A stretch of DNA of 64,000 nucleotides from Epiperipatus broadwayi (GCA_028023455.1 JAQFVV010012544.1:186001-250000); one strand, 5' to 3'; shown: positions 49,333 to 61,300, numbered from the stretch's first letter. A program made the numbers and translations. Notes: generated from the letters alone by a model not told the origin.

Positions 49333-51529
49333 TTAGTAAATAATAAAAGAAGACTCCATGCTAATATTGTCTTAGATCAAACCTGATATTTAATCTTATT
49401 ACTTTTATTTAAAAATAAGAAACGGGAACTTGAGGGAGATAGAATTAAAACAAAATAGTATTTTCAAAATCTCACAATAAAGAGAATAAATGTTTTAATG
49501 TTGTGAAAATATTCTCCCCATAAATACATAATACATGTAACTAAAGATATTTTTGAACATTTGATTGAAGTTATAATTTTCATTTATTTTTGTGGATAGT
49601 GCATTGAAATGTAAAATTGTTAATAGTTTCACCACTTTTGTCATATAGGTAATATGTGTCCCTAATATGAAGAAAATTTTTAGCTGATTAAAAGAAATTC
49701 ATTAGAAGAGTTTATTTTTATCATAAAGTCTAAATATATTTTGGTTTTAGAAACTACTATTTGACTTCTTTAATACTTTAGTAATTATTGAGACATAGAA
49801 CAAGATTTCAAGCATTGTCTAAGAGTTGGAATTATTCCAATGAGTGAAAATTCCAAATTGATGTTCACTTTTATTAAACATTCTGTAATCTGGTAAATAA
49901 AATGTATTTTCACATCTTTAAATGTAATAGAATTCACTTAAGAAATAATTCAACAGAATCAGGTTTGGAGACCTGTGTGGTTATTCAGAGAGCTATTTGC
50001 TGAAACAACATATCTCTTTGTATTCATACATCATCAAATTAAAGCATAAAAAATGATTTATACCATTATTCTAATAGATGCCATTTGAATTTTAAGCAAT
50101 TGGACTGAGATGCAATTTATACAATATCTTCATAATTAATGCACAAAGTGTGAAGTGTTGTATGTGTGAAAAAAGCAAATACTAAGGAATGTTATAATGC
50201 TGAGAAAATATTAGAATAATTAATTTTTTTAACATTTTTACAAATACTTTTTAATAGGTTCACAAATTCTAAATTTTGTTAGTTAAATTTTAATTTGACA
50301 CTTTTTTGACAGCTTAATCACATTCCAAATGAAACTTTAAAAACAATGATATATAACATGATTTACTTAAGATAATTCTTAATTGTAAAGCATTAGAACT
50401 AAGACACACTGAAGAGTTTAAATTTTGCTAGCTGACCTAGATCGTATCTCTCTATGCAGCCATCTGCTGCACATATGCTTCTTTCTAATGTAAAAGGCAA
50501 TATTCCACAATGAAGTATTATATATCAGGTATTAGGCATTGCATGTAAGATATTATGCAAATATAACTTTAAATAATTGTAATTTATTATAAAAATAAAA
50601 TTAAGTATAAAATAATTCCAAAAAATTAATATATAATATAAAAGAACAAAGAGGAAAAGTGACGAAAAGGAAGACTAAAAAGATTTTTAAGAGTGTGTAT
50701 ATATATATCAGATTTCTACACATGGTGATAACTAAACATGAAAAAACAATTTTTCAATTTTGTACAATATAAAGTATTAAATGGATGCTTCTTATTATCT
50801 GCCTACTTTTCATTTTCCCTTGTGAAAATGTCTCTAGTTTTCTATGTAGATGTCTTATGATAATAAATATAATTTACAATAAAAATATAATTGTATATAA
50901 AACGCAGAAAAAATACCCATAGACTGTAAAAATGAAAGTAGAAAATATATTCACAGATTTGCAAAAATGAAATATAATTGTTTATATGCATGTACATGAT
51001 AAAGAGATATAGAACAGCATATACAAAACAAATATGTGATACGTGGTTTGCAGAAAGATATGATAATAAAATAAATTTGATCTTTTTATTAGAATCATTA
51101 TATATATATATATATATTTATATTGACATTACATTAACTCTGTATATTGGCTACTTTGAATTTTGGGCTTATAAAAAATTTATTGTCTTTAATTAGTTTG
51201 ATTAAATTGTTTTTTATAGTTAAACAAATGTATTTATCACTTTCATTTGGTTAAGTAGTATAAAATATGATCATTATTATATTTCAATAGTCTCTCATAT
51301 AAATATTTACAATGCCTATAATAGTATAAAGTATTTTTAATGGTTTCATAACCTGATTTTTATAATAATCTTCTAAATTTTATATATATATATAAAATAT
51401 GTACATGTTATCATTGATATTATTTTATTAAAAAAATAAAATTGTCTACTATATAAAGCATGATAGATGCTACACACATAAATAATAATTCAGAAATACA
51501 GAATAGGATTATAAAATACAACATATTTC
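49333..51529. other. AT-rich sequence, no gene
   Basis: The frame at 50978-51196 includes TA-repeat translation and has no recognised product. Confidence 0.55.
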
Positions 51530-51660
51530 AGTTCATACTACTTACAACTTTCATAAACACTTTAACAATACTATTTTTATATCAAAAACTGTTATAATAA
51601 AGTTTTCATATAAAAAAATAGTATTGTTAAAGTATTTACAAAAGTTGTAAGTGGTATGAT
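51530..51660. repeat. fold-back, about 48-bp arms
   Basis: CATACTACTTACAACTTT...CAATACTATTTTTATA is mirrored by TATAAAAAAATAGTATTG...AGTTGTAAGTGGTATG, with about 35 bases between the arms. Confidence 0.85.
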
Positions 51661-51911
51661 ATGTAAAAGTAAAAATCAGTACATAAGAAAAGGAAGAAGA
51701 AGAAAATTATATTACTTTCATAAGAAGTGAAAACACTGAAGATTAAGAATATAAAGAAGCAGTATTTGAGTGTATAATAAGAGCTCTGATGATGACTGCA
51801 GGGCAGTTAAAACTTAGAATAAAGTTTTTATATAAAATATAAATGTAAATGATCTGATATGTAAAAGTATTAATCAATACATAAGAAAAGGAAGAAGAAA
51901 AAAATTATATT
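51657..51911. repeat. direct repeat about 200 bp apart, with hammerhead-like motif between
   Basis: GATATGTAAAAGTA followed by ACATAAGAAAAGGAAGAAGA occurs at 51657 and again at about 51858. Between them, 51785-51815 reads CTGATGA, TG, stem ACTGC/GCAGT, TAAAAC: the first core half is exact and the second degenerate (TAAAA for GAAA). It resembles the PLE 3' motif seen at 40.7 kb and 60.8 kb, suggesting a PLE end remnant. Confidence 0.5.
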
Positions 51912-51917
51912 TCAATT

Positions 51918-54420
51918 ATTAAATTTTATATGCTTGTATGTGTGTGTGATTGAAAGATGTCATATTTAATATTTAAAACTTTGTCAAAAGTTGATTTTAG
52001 TTTATTAAATAAAATATTTAAATAATACATTATTTATTAAAAAATCAATTTTATATTTAAAAAATCAGAAAATATCAGAAAGATTTTATCATTCTTTTTT
52101 TTTTAAAAAAAAAGTTGGCTAAAATTGTTTTGTCTTCAAATCTGGAAATGAAGTTTTTTATCAATTTTTTTTTTTAAAAACCTTCACTTTAATATTTTGA
52201 GCAGTAGAATCTATGAATACTTTCTTGGAAAAGCCAATAAACACCAGTGCATGATGGAGAATATTACGTAACCTAGACATCATGTTATCATCAGTATAAA
52301 AGCAGGAATCAACAAAAATCAGACAGCCTGGAAATTTTTTTATTGCTAGTTGGACTTGAAGTGGTTTTAAATTTTTAAATGCCATTTTGTTCTTCAGCTG
52401 ACTAATGGCAGACTGAGGTTATAATCTGGATAGGTGCCTTTTAATTGGCATCTGACTTTTTTCTCATTGTTCATGAGGAGAGATGGACCCCAACAAAATA
52501 ATCACAAATAACCATAGATTTAATTTATAAAATTTTTATCTCAAAAATTCTCATTTGTTTAAAACTACTGATAAAATATAATAGACAAATTGTCTGATGA
52601 GACTGCTTTCTTATTTAGGAATAAATCGCTGGACTTTCTTTAATGTAATATTAATTAATAATATTTAGTAAATTTTGAAAGAACTGTATTTCTAAATTTT
52701 AAACAAGTTTGCTGGACATATTTTTTTCTTGTTGATCTTACAAAAATGTTTAATCTCTTCACTTCATGAAAGGATAATTTTTAGGTCTCAAAAAATGAAT
52801 ATGATCTCCCTTTTGTTAGAAAAGGAAAGTTAATGTTTTAAAAAAAATTGAAATCAAGTATGCTGCATATAAACCTATGAAGGAAATAGACTTTGGTCTA
52901 AAAAAATGATAAAAAAAATTGTCTTGCTTGCATAATAAACTTCATTCTTAACTTAAAGAATTAAAGATCAAAGATGAATAGATCAATCTTACATCTGGAA
53001 TTAAAATTGCTGAAAGTCAAAATTTTTGAATAAAAATGAAATTTGTTTAAGGAATTAAACCGTTAATAAACGCTACTTACACAAGATTACTAATGTGTTT
53101 TCCAATATTTGAAATACTTGCATAAAGGATTATCTGGGCATAATATGTAAATAGTACTCAAAATAATAATGGATTAAAAATAAATATTTTGATTGCTACT
53201 TATAAATTAAGGATCCTCCCAAATAAATGGTTTAACGAAATATTGACTTATCAGTGATTTTAAAATAGATTTATATTGGATTGATAATTACATTAGGTGA
53301 AATATAATACTTTATGCAATTTTAAAATGAATAATATAAAAATTTTAATGAATTGTTACATAAATCAAGTGGATTATTTTATCTACTTTCTAGTGTCTTA
53401 ATTTGGTCATGCTATAGTGATTTTGCAAAAATGAAATAAAAATTATATTAGCTGTTTCAGTGTACAGGTAAAGGTGATATTCTTTTTAATATTATACTAT
53501 AGTTAGTATTAAGATTGAATATAAATAAATATAATTTATGGAAGAATTTGGGTTGTATAAGCATAGTAATTATTCCATTTGTATTAATAAATCATTTTTG
53601 TCAATATTCGGATTCTTATGAGTTCTGAATTCTTCAATCTCAAATTAAATAGTTATTTTTACATGAGTGTGAAAAGCTATAAGGGATATTTTATTTATTA
53701 TTCATATTCGCTAATATTAATTTTTATTGTTATCTTGTACATAATTGGCAGCTCAATGATTTAACTGTACATTGCATTGATGAAGTAACACCCTTTTAAT
53801 ACTAAAGTCTGAAATCAAATCCAGAAAAGGATTTAAAAAGTAACAATATAAATAGACCCAACATGACAAATTATCATTTAGGTCTGCAAAGCAGTGATGT
53901 TGTACTTGCTTATGTTAATAGAGTGAAGTTTTCTCCATTATTTGTAAAAGATGTTTAATAAACAATTGATTGATTGGTACAATAATTAAGAATATTCATA
54001 AGACATTTAACCATTTAACTTTTGTGATTATAATAATCTTTACCCTCTAATATTAAATTGAGGATTATTTTACGAAATATTGATACAGCCCAGTGATTGT
54101 TTTCACAACACAGTTTGATAAACACACTTGACAGATCCCAGTCTGAATTAGTTTTAGAAAATAGATATTAACATTTTTATTGAATGTGCTGTATAATTTT
54201 TATTATTGTTATTTGTTATTGTTGTGGATTTTTGTTTTATGCAATAAAATAATTATTTTTAATATATCTCTCATTCTTTTTAATAAATATTATCATTTCA
54301 TTTGCATTTATTATATTAAAGTTCATATTTTAAATATAAATTTACTCATAAAATATCTACATCAAATATTTCATTTTGTAGTAATGTGATTTGTAACATG
54401 AATATTATTGGATAAGATGG
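51918..54420. repeat. 2.5-kb segmental duplication, copy 1
   Basis: It aligns along its whole length with 55647-58450 in the same orientation, spacing about 3.7 kb. Shared landmarks include TTTATATGCTTG at the start, TGATTTTAGTTTATTAAATA, the minus-strand frame, and the AATAAACAATTGATTGATTGG segment (53955 / 57757). Identity is moderate, with many small indels, so the duplication is not recent. Its nature is unclear; the ATTGATTG tail after AATAAA suggests that part of it is an old retroelement. Confidence 0.85.
52161..52415 (-). CDS. uncharacterised frame conserved in both duplicates
   Basis: The minus strand has 74 codons from ATG (up to 84 from the upstream stop). It includes PLQVQLAIKKFPGCLIFVDS, CFYTDDNMMSRLRNILHHAL and FIDSTAQNIKVKV. 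The second duplicate keeps an equivalent frame at 55993-56196 (IFVNSCFYTDDDYMMSKL, CNILRHALGF, FIDSVTQDVKVNI), so reading frame and residues survived in both. I recognise no family. It may be an exon or a piece of an element ORF. Confidence 0.35.
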   Translation of the reverse strand, partial: QSAISQLKNKMAFKNLKPLQVQLAIKKFPGCLIFVDSCFYTDDNMMSRLRNILHHALVFIGFSKKVFIDSTAQNIKVKVFKKKN

Positions 54421-55646
54421 TTTACATAAAACCTCTTTTACACAATCGTATCCGATAATGCATAAACATATTTTATATTCATGCATTTATTAATTTAACC
54501 ATAAGATAAAATTATTATTTAACTATTTTATTTAATTATTTTAGCCATATTTTAATGCATAGATTGAATTATTCCGAGTTAAAGTTTTGAAATAAAAAAC
54601 ATTGGTTGAAGAGATTTTGCTGTTAAAAGAAACGAGAGTATAGGTATTAAGCAGATTATTATTATTATAAATCATGAGATATTTAGTACTTTATTAAATA
54701 TTATTAGTTTATTAAATATTTATAATTTTATTAAAGTTTAGAACAACTGCAAGCCAAAGTAAAAGAGTTAGTGTTGAGACACTCTTTTTCTTGTCTCAAC
54801 TAGAAAGCATAACTACGAGTGCTTTTTATGATTTTCACAATTTTTACAGTGGATTATGAATTGAAGGTGTTTGCAAGATTACAATTGGAGCGTGTTAGTC
54901 TGATAATAATTGTTTTCAACTTAAGTTGCATTAGGGGTCACTTTGGTGATTATACATGATATAATTTTGTGGGGAATTTTGTCAAATTAAAATTTCTGAA
55001 AAATATTTTGCAAATAACTGATATGTTAAAGTGATAAATCCCTCGCTAAATTATTGAGTCATGAATATTAAAATATTTTTTTATTGTGAGATAGACCTTG
55101 ATGATATTAATTGCATAAACTATTCGATACTGAAACGATTTTATTTTTTTTACTACTAAATTTAAATAATATTGTTATTTTTTTTTTGCTCTATGAAGAG
55201 ACTATGTTTCCAAAATAAATTAATGAAAAATAATAATGATGGTAATAGGTTTTTTTTTTTAAACAATCATTTTTTTCTGTGGTTGTGGTTTAAACTTTAA
55301 TGTTTTTTTATGGAGCAGATGAGAGGAGTCCAGAGCACAAGCAGGCCACTGTCTAGTAATTCATATATGATAATAAAATATTTTTTATATATTTGAATAT
55401 TTGTTGATGCTTATTAAATATAATTTTTTATGTATGTGTTATATTACTAATCTTAATCTTTAAGAATGGAAAACACTAACAAAACTGTGTTGGGTGGGCC
55501 TGAAAATGCATCCTCAAGTTGGTTTCCTCAGCAAGTATTTTATGTGATGAGAGAATTGCAGCAAAGTTTAATTAAAAAAATAGATAAATTTAAAGGATGA
55601 AATGCAAACAGATTTAAGTAGAAAATAGATAAATCAAAGTAAACCG
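54421..55646. other. spacer between the duplicates, with two exon-like islands
   Basis: Otherwise AT-rich, but 55319-55365 (after GGAGCAG) reads MRGVQSTSRPLSSNSYM and 55466-55600 is an open frame, both GC-richer than their surroundings. A hairpin GTTGAGAC/GTCTCAAC lies at 54773-54801. Confidence 0.5.
55466..55600 (+). CDS. small exon-like frame, unknown
   Basis: 44 codons from ATG to TGA, containing MENTNKTVLGGPENASS, SWFPQQVFYVMRELQQ and SLIKKIDKFKG. An acceptor-like CTTTAAG precedes it. Residue composition looks coding rather than random, but there is no recognised domain, no clear donor and no partner exon. Confidence 0.25.
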   Translation: MENTNKTVLGGPENASSSWFPQQVFYVMRELQQSLIKKIDKFKG

Positions 55647-55873
55647 TTATTAATTTTATATGCTTGAGTGTGTGTGTCTGTTACTTGAAAGATTTTATAT
55701 TTTAATACTTCAAACTTTATTTGACAAAAATTGATTTTAGTTTATTAAATAAAATATTTAAATAATAAATTATTTATTAAAAGGTCAGTTTTAAAAGTGT
55801 TTAAAAATAAATATCTGAGCGAATATTTGAACGATTTTATGATTTTTTTTTTTTAAATAAAAATGATGGCTAA

Positions 55874-55972
55874 TTTTTTTTTTTTTTTAATATGTCAAAG
55901 CGTTGACCAGGAGGCGAAACTGGGTCCGGTGATTGGAAGGCAGCTGTGCTAATCGCTAGGCCAACGCTTGAC
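55874..55972 (-). mobile_element. tRNA-Gly-derived mini-SINE with poly(A) tail
   Basis: Minus strand 55972 to 55894: GTCAAGCGTTGGCCTAGC, anticodon region CTGCCTTCCAATC (anticodon TCC), B box CAGTTTCGCCTCC, then CAACGCTTTGAC. A short ATATT and 15 A (plus-strand T run 55874-55888) follow. This is the best copy: the acceptor stem GCGTTG/CAACGC is extended by the flanking GTCAA/TTGAC to about 11-12 bp. The empty site in duplicate 1 (about 52113-52125) shows that it inserted after the duplication. Confidence 0.8.
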
Positions 55973-55992
55973 TATATTGTTTTATTTTTAAA

Positions 55993-56196
55993 TCAGGATA
56001 AAAAGGTTTTTACCAATTTTGTTTTTAAAATGTTAACTTTAACATCTTGAGTGACTGAATCTATGAAAACCTTCCCGGAAAAACACACAAACCCAAGTGC
56101 ATGACGAAGAATGTTACATAACTTAGACATCATATAATCATCATCAGTATAAAAGCAGGAGTTGACAAAAATCTGGCAGTATGGAAAATTTTTCAT
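55993..56196 (-). CDS. uncharacterised frame, second duplicate
   Basis: 67 codons matching the frame at 52161-52415 over SCFYTDD, MMS, NILxHALxF and KVFIDS. The upstream portion is broken by stops in this copy. No known family. Confidence 0.3.
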   Translation of the reverse strand: MKNFPYCQIFVNSCFYTDDDYMMSKLCNILRHALGFVCFSGKVFIDSVTQDVKVNILKTKLVKTFLS

Positions 56197-58122
56197 AGCT
56201 AGTAGCCGGTTTGTTATTCAACTACCTAATGGCAATCTGGGGGATTAATCTGGGCAGATACCTTTTGTTTGGCATCTGACTTCTTTTTTATTGATTCAGA
56301 GGAGAGTTAGACCACAATTAAATAACCATAATGTTAATTTATAAAAATGTATTTCAAGGAATGTCATTTGTTTAAGTCATCTAATAAAAAATAATAGATA
56401 AATTGATGGGTGGAACTGCTTTTTCATTTATGAATAAATCGTTGGACTTTCATCAATGGACTATTTATTAATAATATTTGATAAATTTTGAAAGAACTGT
56501 ATTTTTAAATTTTAAACAAGTTTGCTGCACTTATTCTTTCTTATATTATAAAAATGTTTAATCTCTTTTCTTTATGAAAAGATAATTTTTAGTCTCAAAA
56601 AAAATGAATTTGATCTTATCTTTAGTTATAAAAGTAAACTCAATTTTCAATAATAATATTTGTTGAAATCAAATATGCTTCATATAAACTTACTATTAAT
56701 GAACTGGATTTTCATCTAGAAAATTATCAAAAAAATTATCTTGCTTGGTAATAAACTTTACCTTATTAGTGACATGATCATCATTATTAACTTAAAAGAT
56801 TAAAGATCAAAGATGAATAGATTAATCTTATACCTGGAATTAAAAGTGCTAAACATCAACATTTTTGGATAAAATAAAAACTTTTTAAAAAATTAAATCA
56901 CTACTTACGACAACCTATTAATACGTTGTCCAATAATTGAAGTATTGCATAGATTATTCATGCATAATACATAAATAATAGTTAAAAAGATAATGGATTA
57001 GTAAAAAAAATTTTGAATGGTACTGATAAATTATGGATCTTCCCAAATAAATAAAAGATATAATGGATCACTGAATTATCAATGATTTTAAAATAGATTT
57101 ATTTTAGATTGTTGATAAAAACATGTGGAATATAATATTTTATGCTATTTTAAAATCAATAATATAAAAATTGAAATGAATTGTTCCATAAATCAAGTGG
57201 ATTATTTGATCTATTTTCTAGTGTATTAGTTTGGTCATGTTGGTTTTGCAAAAATGTAATAAAATTTATATTAGATGTTTCAGTGTACAGGTAAAATGTG
57301 ATATTCTTTTTAATATTATAGTTAGTATTAGGAATGAATATAAATAAATATAATTTATGGAAGGAGTTGGGTTGTATAGGCATAGTAGTTATTTAATTTG
57401 TATTAAATCATTTTTGTCATTATTCAGAATCTTATGAGATTTAATTCTTCAATCTCATATTAAATGGAGTTATTTTTATAATAATTTTATTTATCACTCA
57501 TATTTGATAATATTAATTTTTAGTGTTGTCTTGTATATAATTGATAGCCTGATGATTTAACAGTATTTCGTGTTGATGAAGTAGCATCCTCTTAATATTA
57601 ATGCCTGAAATCAAATCCAGAAAAAGATCTGAAAGGCAAAAATATAAATAGGCTCACTGTCGTTAATTATCATTTAAGTCCACAAAGTAGTGATGTGTTA
57701 TGTTTGCTTATGTTAAAACAGTGAAAATTTCTTTATTATTTGTAAAAGATGTTTAATAAACAATTGATTGATTGGTACACTTAAGAATATTCATAAGACA
57801 TTTAACTTTTGTGATTATAATAATCTTTACCTTCTAATATTTAATTGAGAATTATTTTATGATATATTCTGCAACCCATTCTTTTAAATGTGGCTGTCTT
57901 CACAACATAGTATTATGAACACACTTGACAGTTCCCGAATTTGAATTAGTTTTAGAAAATAAATATTTTATATAATTTTTATTATTGTTATTATTTGTTA
58001 TTGTTATTGGTTTTTGTGTGTATACTATAAAATAATTGTTATTTTTAATGTTTCTCTTTAACATTCTTTTTAATAAAGATTGTCATTTCATTTGCATTAA
58101 TTATGTTAAAGGTTCATAGTTG

Positions 58123-58376
58123 AAATATAAATTTGAACAGGCAAAACTCTCCATACAGTAGTGCCACCCTGTGCCAACCAGAGTAATCAATGGATGCCAG
58201 AAGTCTTGTGCATAAAATCCCCATCTAGTGCCTACTCATGCAATATCACCAGATTAGTTTCTGGCTTGTGGCCTTCATCAGTGAGGAGCCTTGGATCTGA
58301 GAGCACTGCAACTAGATCTTAGGATCTAATGCAACCCTCCAGCATAAGAGATGGTGTTCATGTAAATATAAATTTG
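58123..58376 (-). mobile_element. 228-bp hammerhead element with 13-bp TSD (family D)
   Basis: AAATATAAATTTG at 58123-58135 is exactly repeated at 58364-58376. Duplicate 1 has a single AAATATAAATTT at the matching site, so 58136-58363 is the insert. It is much richer in G+C than the flanks. On the minus strand it contains a CTGATGA...GAAAC core, CTAAGATCTAGTTGCAGTG (compare CTAGATCTAA of the other families) and CACTAGATGG. There is no ORF, so an RT must have acted in trans. Confidence 0.8.
58245..58290 (-). ncRNA. hammerhead motif with intact CTGATGA, family D
   Basis: Minus strand: CTCCTCA, CTGATGA (58281-58275), stem II GGC/GCC around CACAA behind an A-A mismatch, GAAAC (58261-58257), then TAATCTGG. 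The core is intact; stem III is eroded (no CCAG/CTGG palindrome) and stem I pairs only over about three bases. Activity is doubtful. Confidence 0.55.
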
Positions 58377-58450
58377 CTCATAAAATTCAGCTAGATCAAA
58401 TACATTATTGGTTGCATAATGCGATCTGTAACCTGAAATATTATCAGATA

Positions 58451-60689
58451 CAGTTGTTTATAACAGTTTAGATTAGTGCTACAAATTATTTTAAAAATCT
58501 ATCAATAATATTTATGTTTTTCCTTTAAAAAATGTAAAAGAAATAATTTGTGATAAAACAAAATACTTTGGGAAAATGTGCTTTATATGATAGAGCTTAA
58601 CAAATCTCTATTAATGCTGTCTTATTTCTAGATTGTGGCTTTCATCAATGATGCAGTTTTAATTTTGAAACAATGCATATGGACTTTTAAGATTTTGTGT
58701 AACTTCCTTCTAGCAGCCATTATTTACTTCTGTTTTACTATCAAACTATCTTCTGCCATCTGTGAGTTACTATAGTATACATTAGCTGACATAACTATGT
58801 TAAAAGAAAAAGAGTATGCAGCTGAGGCAGCAATGTTAATGTGGCATCTTATAGTGGAGTCACGGTATTATTGTTTAAAATTAACACTTGCAATTTAAAA
58901 AAAAAAACATAAAATAGTTTATTTTTGCCTGGGTTTGACACATTCTAATAAATCTTATTCTTTGAAGGAATACATAATGATGTATCTATCTTCTACTTCA
59001 TCATCTGAAAACTGGAAAATATTAAATGTAATAAACAAAAATATTCATTATATCTAATGATAACTTTGATGTGCTTTCTAATAGGAAGAAACAGAAACTG
59101 TGTTCAATTGATTAAAAAAATAACTTGGTGTTAGTACTCTGACCACTAATAGTTTGTTTAATCTTGATTAATAAAAAATAAATTAAACTGAAAGATAAGT
59201 TAGCAATACTACATGTCATTGAATTACACACTTCAGTTGGCAAGATTTGAAAAATAAATATAATTCTAAAGTATTAAATGGATAGCATAAAATAAAGATA
59301 TATTTTATGAAAAAGGCATTGAATTGGACTGCTAGGCTTTTAACAAAAATATTTTAATACATATTGTTCAATCAAATTTAGTCAATATCTGATTGATATG
59401 TGGATGATAAACTAGTAGGTATACCTTAGGAAATGATTGACTCTGTATTTGCAAACTTTATCAAAAGGATAAATTATTAATTATTCAAATAATTGGAATT
59501 CAAATACTTAGTTTGTATATATATACGGATTTTTACACACACGCTGAGTCAAAAGTATTTGCTTACACAAATGTGCAAGTTTTAAGGTATTTTATTCTGC
59601 TACATTATATTTTAAAAGTTTGAATTAATAATGATGTTAGAGATTTGACAGATGTGGTATATGATATATATCTTTTCAAAATGTTCAATATTCTTTTTCT
59701 TTTCTTTTTTTTTTTGCATTATTAAAAGTATAAAGAAAAAGTAAATTTAAAGAGATTTATATTATAAATCTATTTTAAATAATATAAGATTTATTTATAA
59801 TCAAAAATAACCATGAGATAAAATGTATGCGCCGATTCTCTATAGTGTAATAGCAGAAGTATAAAAAAACTATAAAAATTATGTAAAAAAGAATGTAAAC
59901 TTAGTATTAGAGTCTTAATATTAAATAAAATTATTAATAATAAAACTGCAGATGATGAAAAATTGCATTTGGTTTATGTTATTCGATTCTGAATCTTCTT
60001 TTAATACTCTATTGATTTTCGGAATCCCAGGAAAATATATCTACAAGCTTGTATTAGCTTATGCAACTATATAGAAGATCAAAGATTATCTTCAAATGAT
60101 TAAAGAAAAAAATCAAAAAGGTGCGGTATTTTTTTTTTTATTCATTACCCATTCAAAAAACGTTATTAATTATCTATTCAAAAGCATTCTAAATCATACA
60201 ATACTTTGGATTTTAGGCATAATAATATTCAATAATTTAATGATAACACTTCTTTAATATTAATGTTTGAGTAGTATTATACCTAAATATAAATTAATGA
60301 GTGTTTTATGTTGATTTATTTTGGTTTCAGAGTATTATTTTGAAATTATTTATAATTGTTACAACATACCTTTTAATGAAAAAAAGGTAAGGTGATTAAT
60401 CCTTCTTAATTATATCTCATGATGCAGGATATCAATTTGATTGGATGAGTTTAATTCTTTCATTTAAAGTATAACACATAAAAGGATTTATAGTAGATCA
60501 TGCTGTTTATTGTGTATTTTATAGACATAAAATTACAGGATTTTTATATTATTATTTTTGATGCAATTAATTATTATTAAATTTTAATATTTATTGCTTT
60601 GGAGATTAGTTCAGTATCACTTCTTCTTTTTTGTTTTTGCATCATTTTGTATCAATCCAAAAACAAACATTTACCATGCATGTGTATAT
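58451..60689. other. AT-rich sequence, no supported gene
   Basis: Apart from the eroded motif at 58.6 kb nothing is recognised. Confidence 0.55.
58605..58665 (-). repeat. eroded hammerhead-like motif
   Basis: Minus strand ATTGATGAAAGCCACAATC then TAGAAATAAGACAGC, similar to family D (CTGATGAAGGCCACAAGC...AGAAAC). An older relative about 250 bases away. Confidence 0.35.
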
Positions 60690-61300
60690 ATATTAAATCA
60701 AAGATTTTCACAGGATAAAGATATAAATGAAATGTTATCAGGATACATCCATGTATAATTTATTAAAATGTATATATAAACCAATGTTTTGTCCAGGTCA
60801 CACTGATCATCACCTGGCTCACAAATATAAAGTGATTGTAGAAGCACTGTAATCACATGATGTATATCAATAATGAATATTCTACTAATAGAAAATAGAT
60901 TCAATAATTATGAGAAATTATTTTACCTTAATGACTTTTTTAAAAAAATGCCAAATAGGAGGTAATTTACCTGCAACAGCACATTTGTTGATGCATTCTG
61001 GCCTTTTAAAGATCTTAATGGCTTCTCTGATCTTTCATTGTTGGAGAGTGTCATATTGGGATAGTATTCTTGTATTAGAAAATCAATATTATGACATGTA
61101 TCTACAGCATAAAAAGATAGTGCTGATGATAATGAGTGTTTTGAACTGCATTAATATGTTAATCTCTTTTAGCATTGATACAATAATTACAAATGCTTAT
61201 ATAAAAAGCTTTACAAATGTTACATGGAATTTTATAAACTCCATGTGTCCTTCAAAAGGAAGTGAATATTTTGGCTTGGTTATAATGCCATTAATTTTTT
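60690..61300 (-). pseudogene. Penelope-like element relic, GIY-YIG end, minus
   Basis: Minus strand from 61250: YKIPCNICKAFYI (GIY start and Cys pair, YI-), NAVQNTHYHQHYLF, and SEKPLRSLKGQNAS. It pairs with the plus-strand homologue at 62430-62760 (VYEIPCNICIDLYI, EHITAVQNTHHQQHY). Downstream on the minus strand (60830-60780) lies a degenerate HHR-like motif: GTGATGATCAG...GACCTGGAC, AAAACATTGG. Confidence 0.65.

Larger units (their letters stand above)
55647..58450. repeat. 2.5-kb segmental duplication, copy 2, with two insertions
   Basis: Homologue of 51918-54420. It is longer because it contains a tRNA-Gly SINE (about 55874-55972) and a 228-bp HHR element (58136-58363), neither of which is in copy 1. 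Confidence 0.85.

Noticed and set aside
55901-55966. functional tRNA-Gly gene on the minus strand
   Set aside because: Better preserved, but the B box has an insertion (CAGTTTCGCC), a poly(A) tail follows, and the empty site in the other duplicate shows a retro-insertion.
57156-57383. 75-codon minus-strand frame in duplicate 2
   Set aside because: The matching segment of duplicate 1 is broken by stops, and no family signature is seen.
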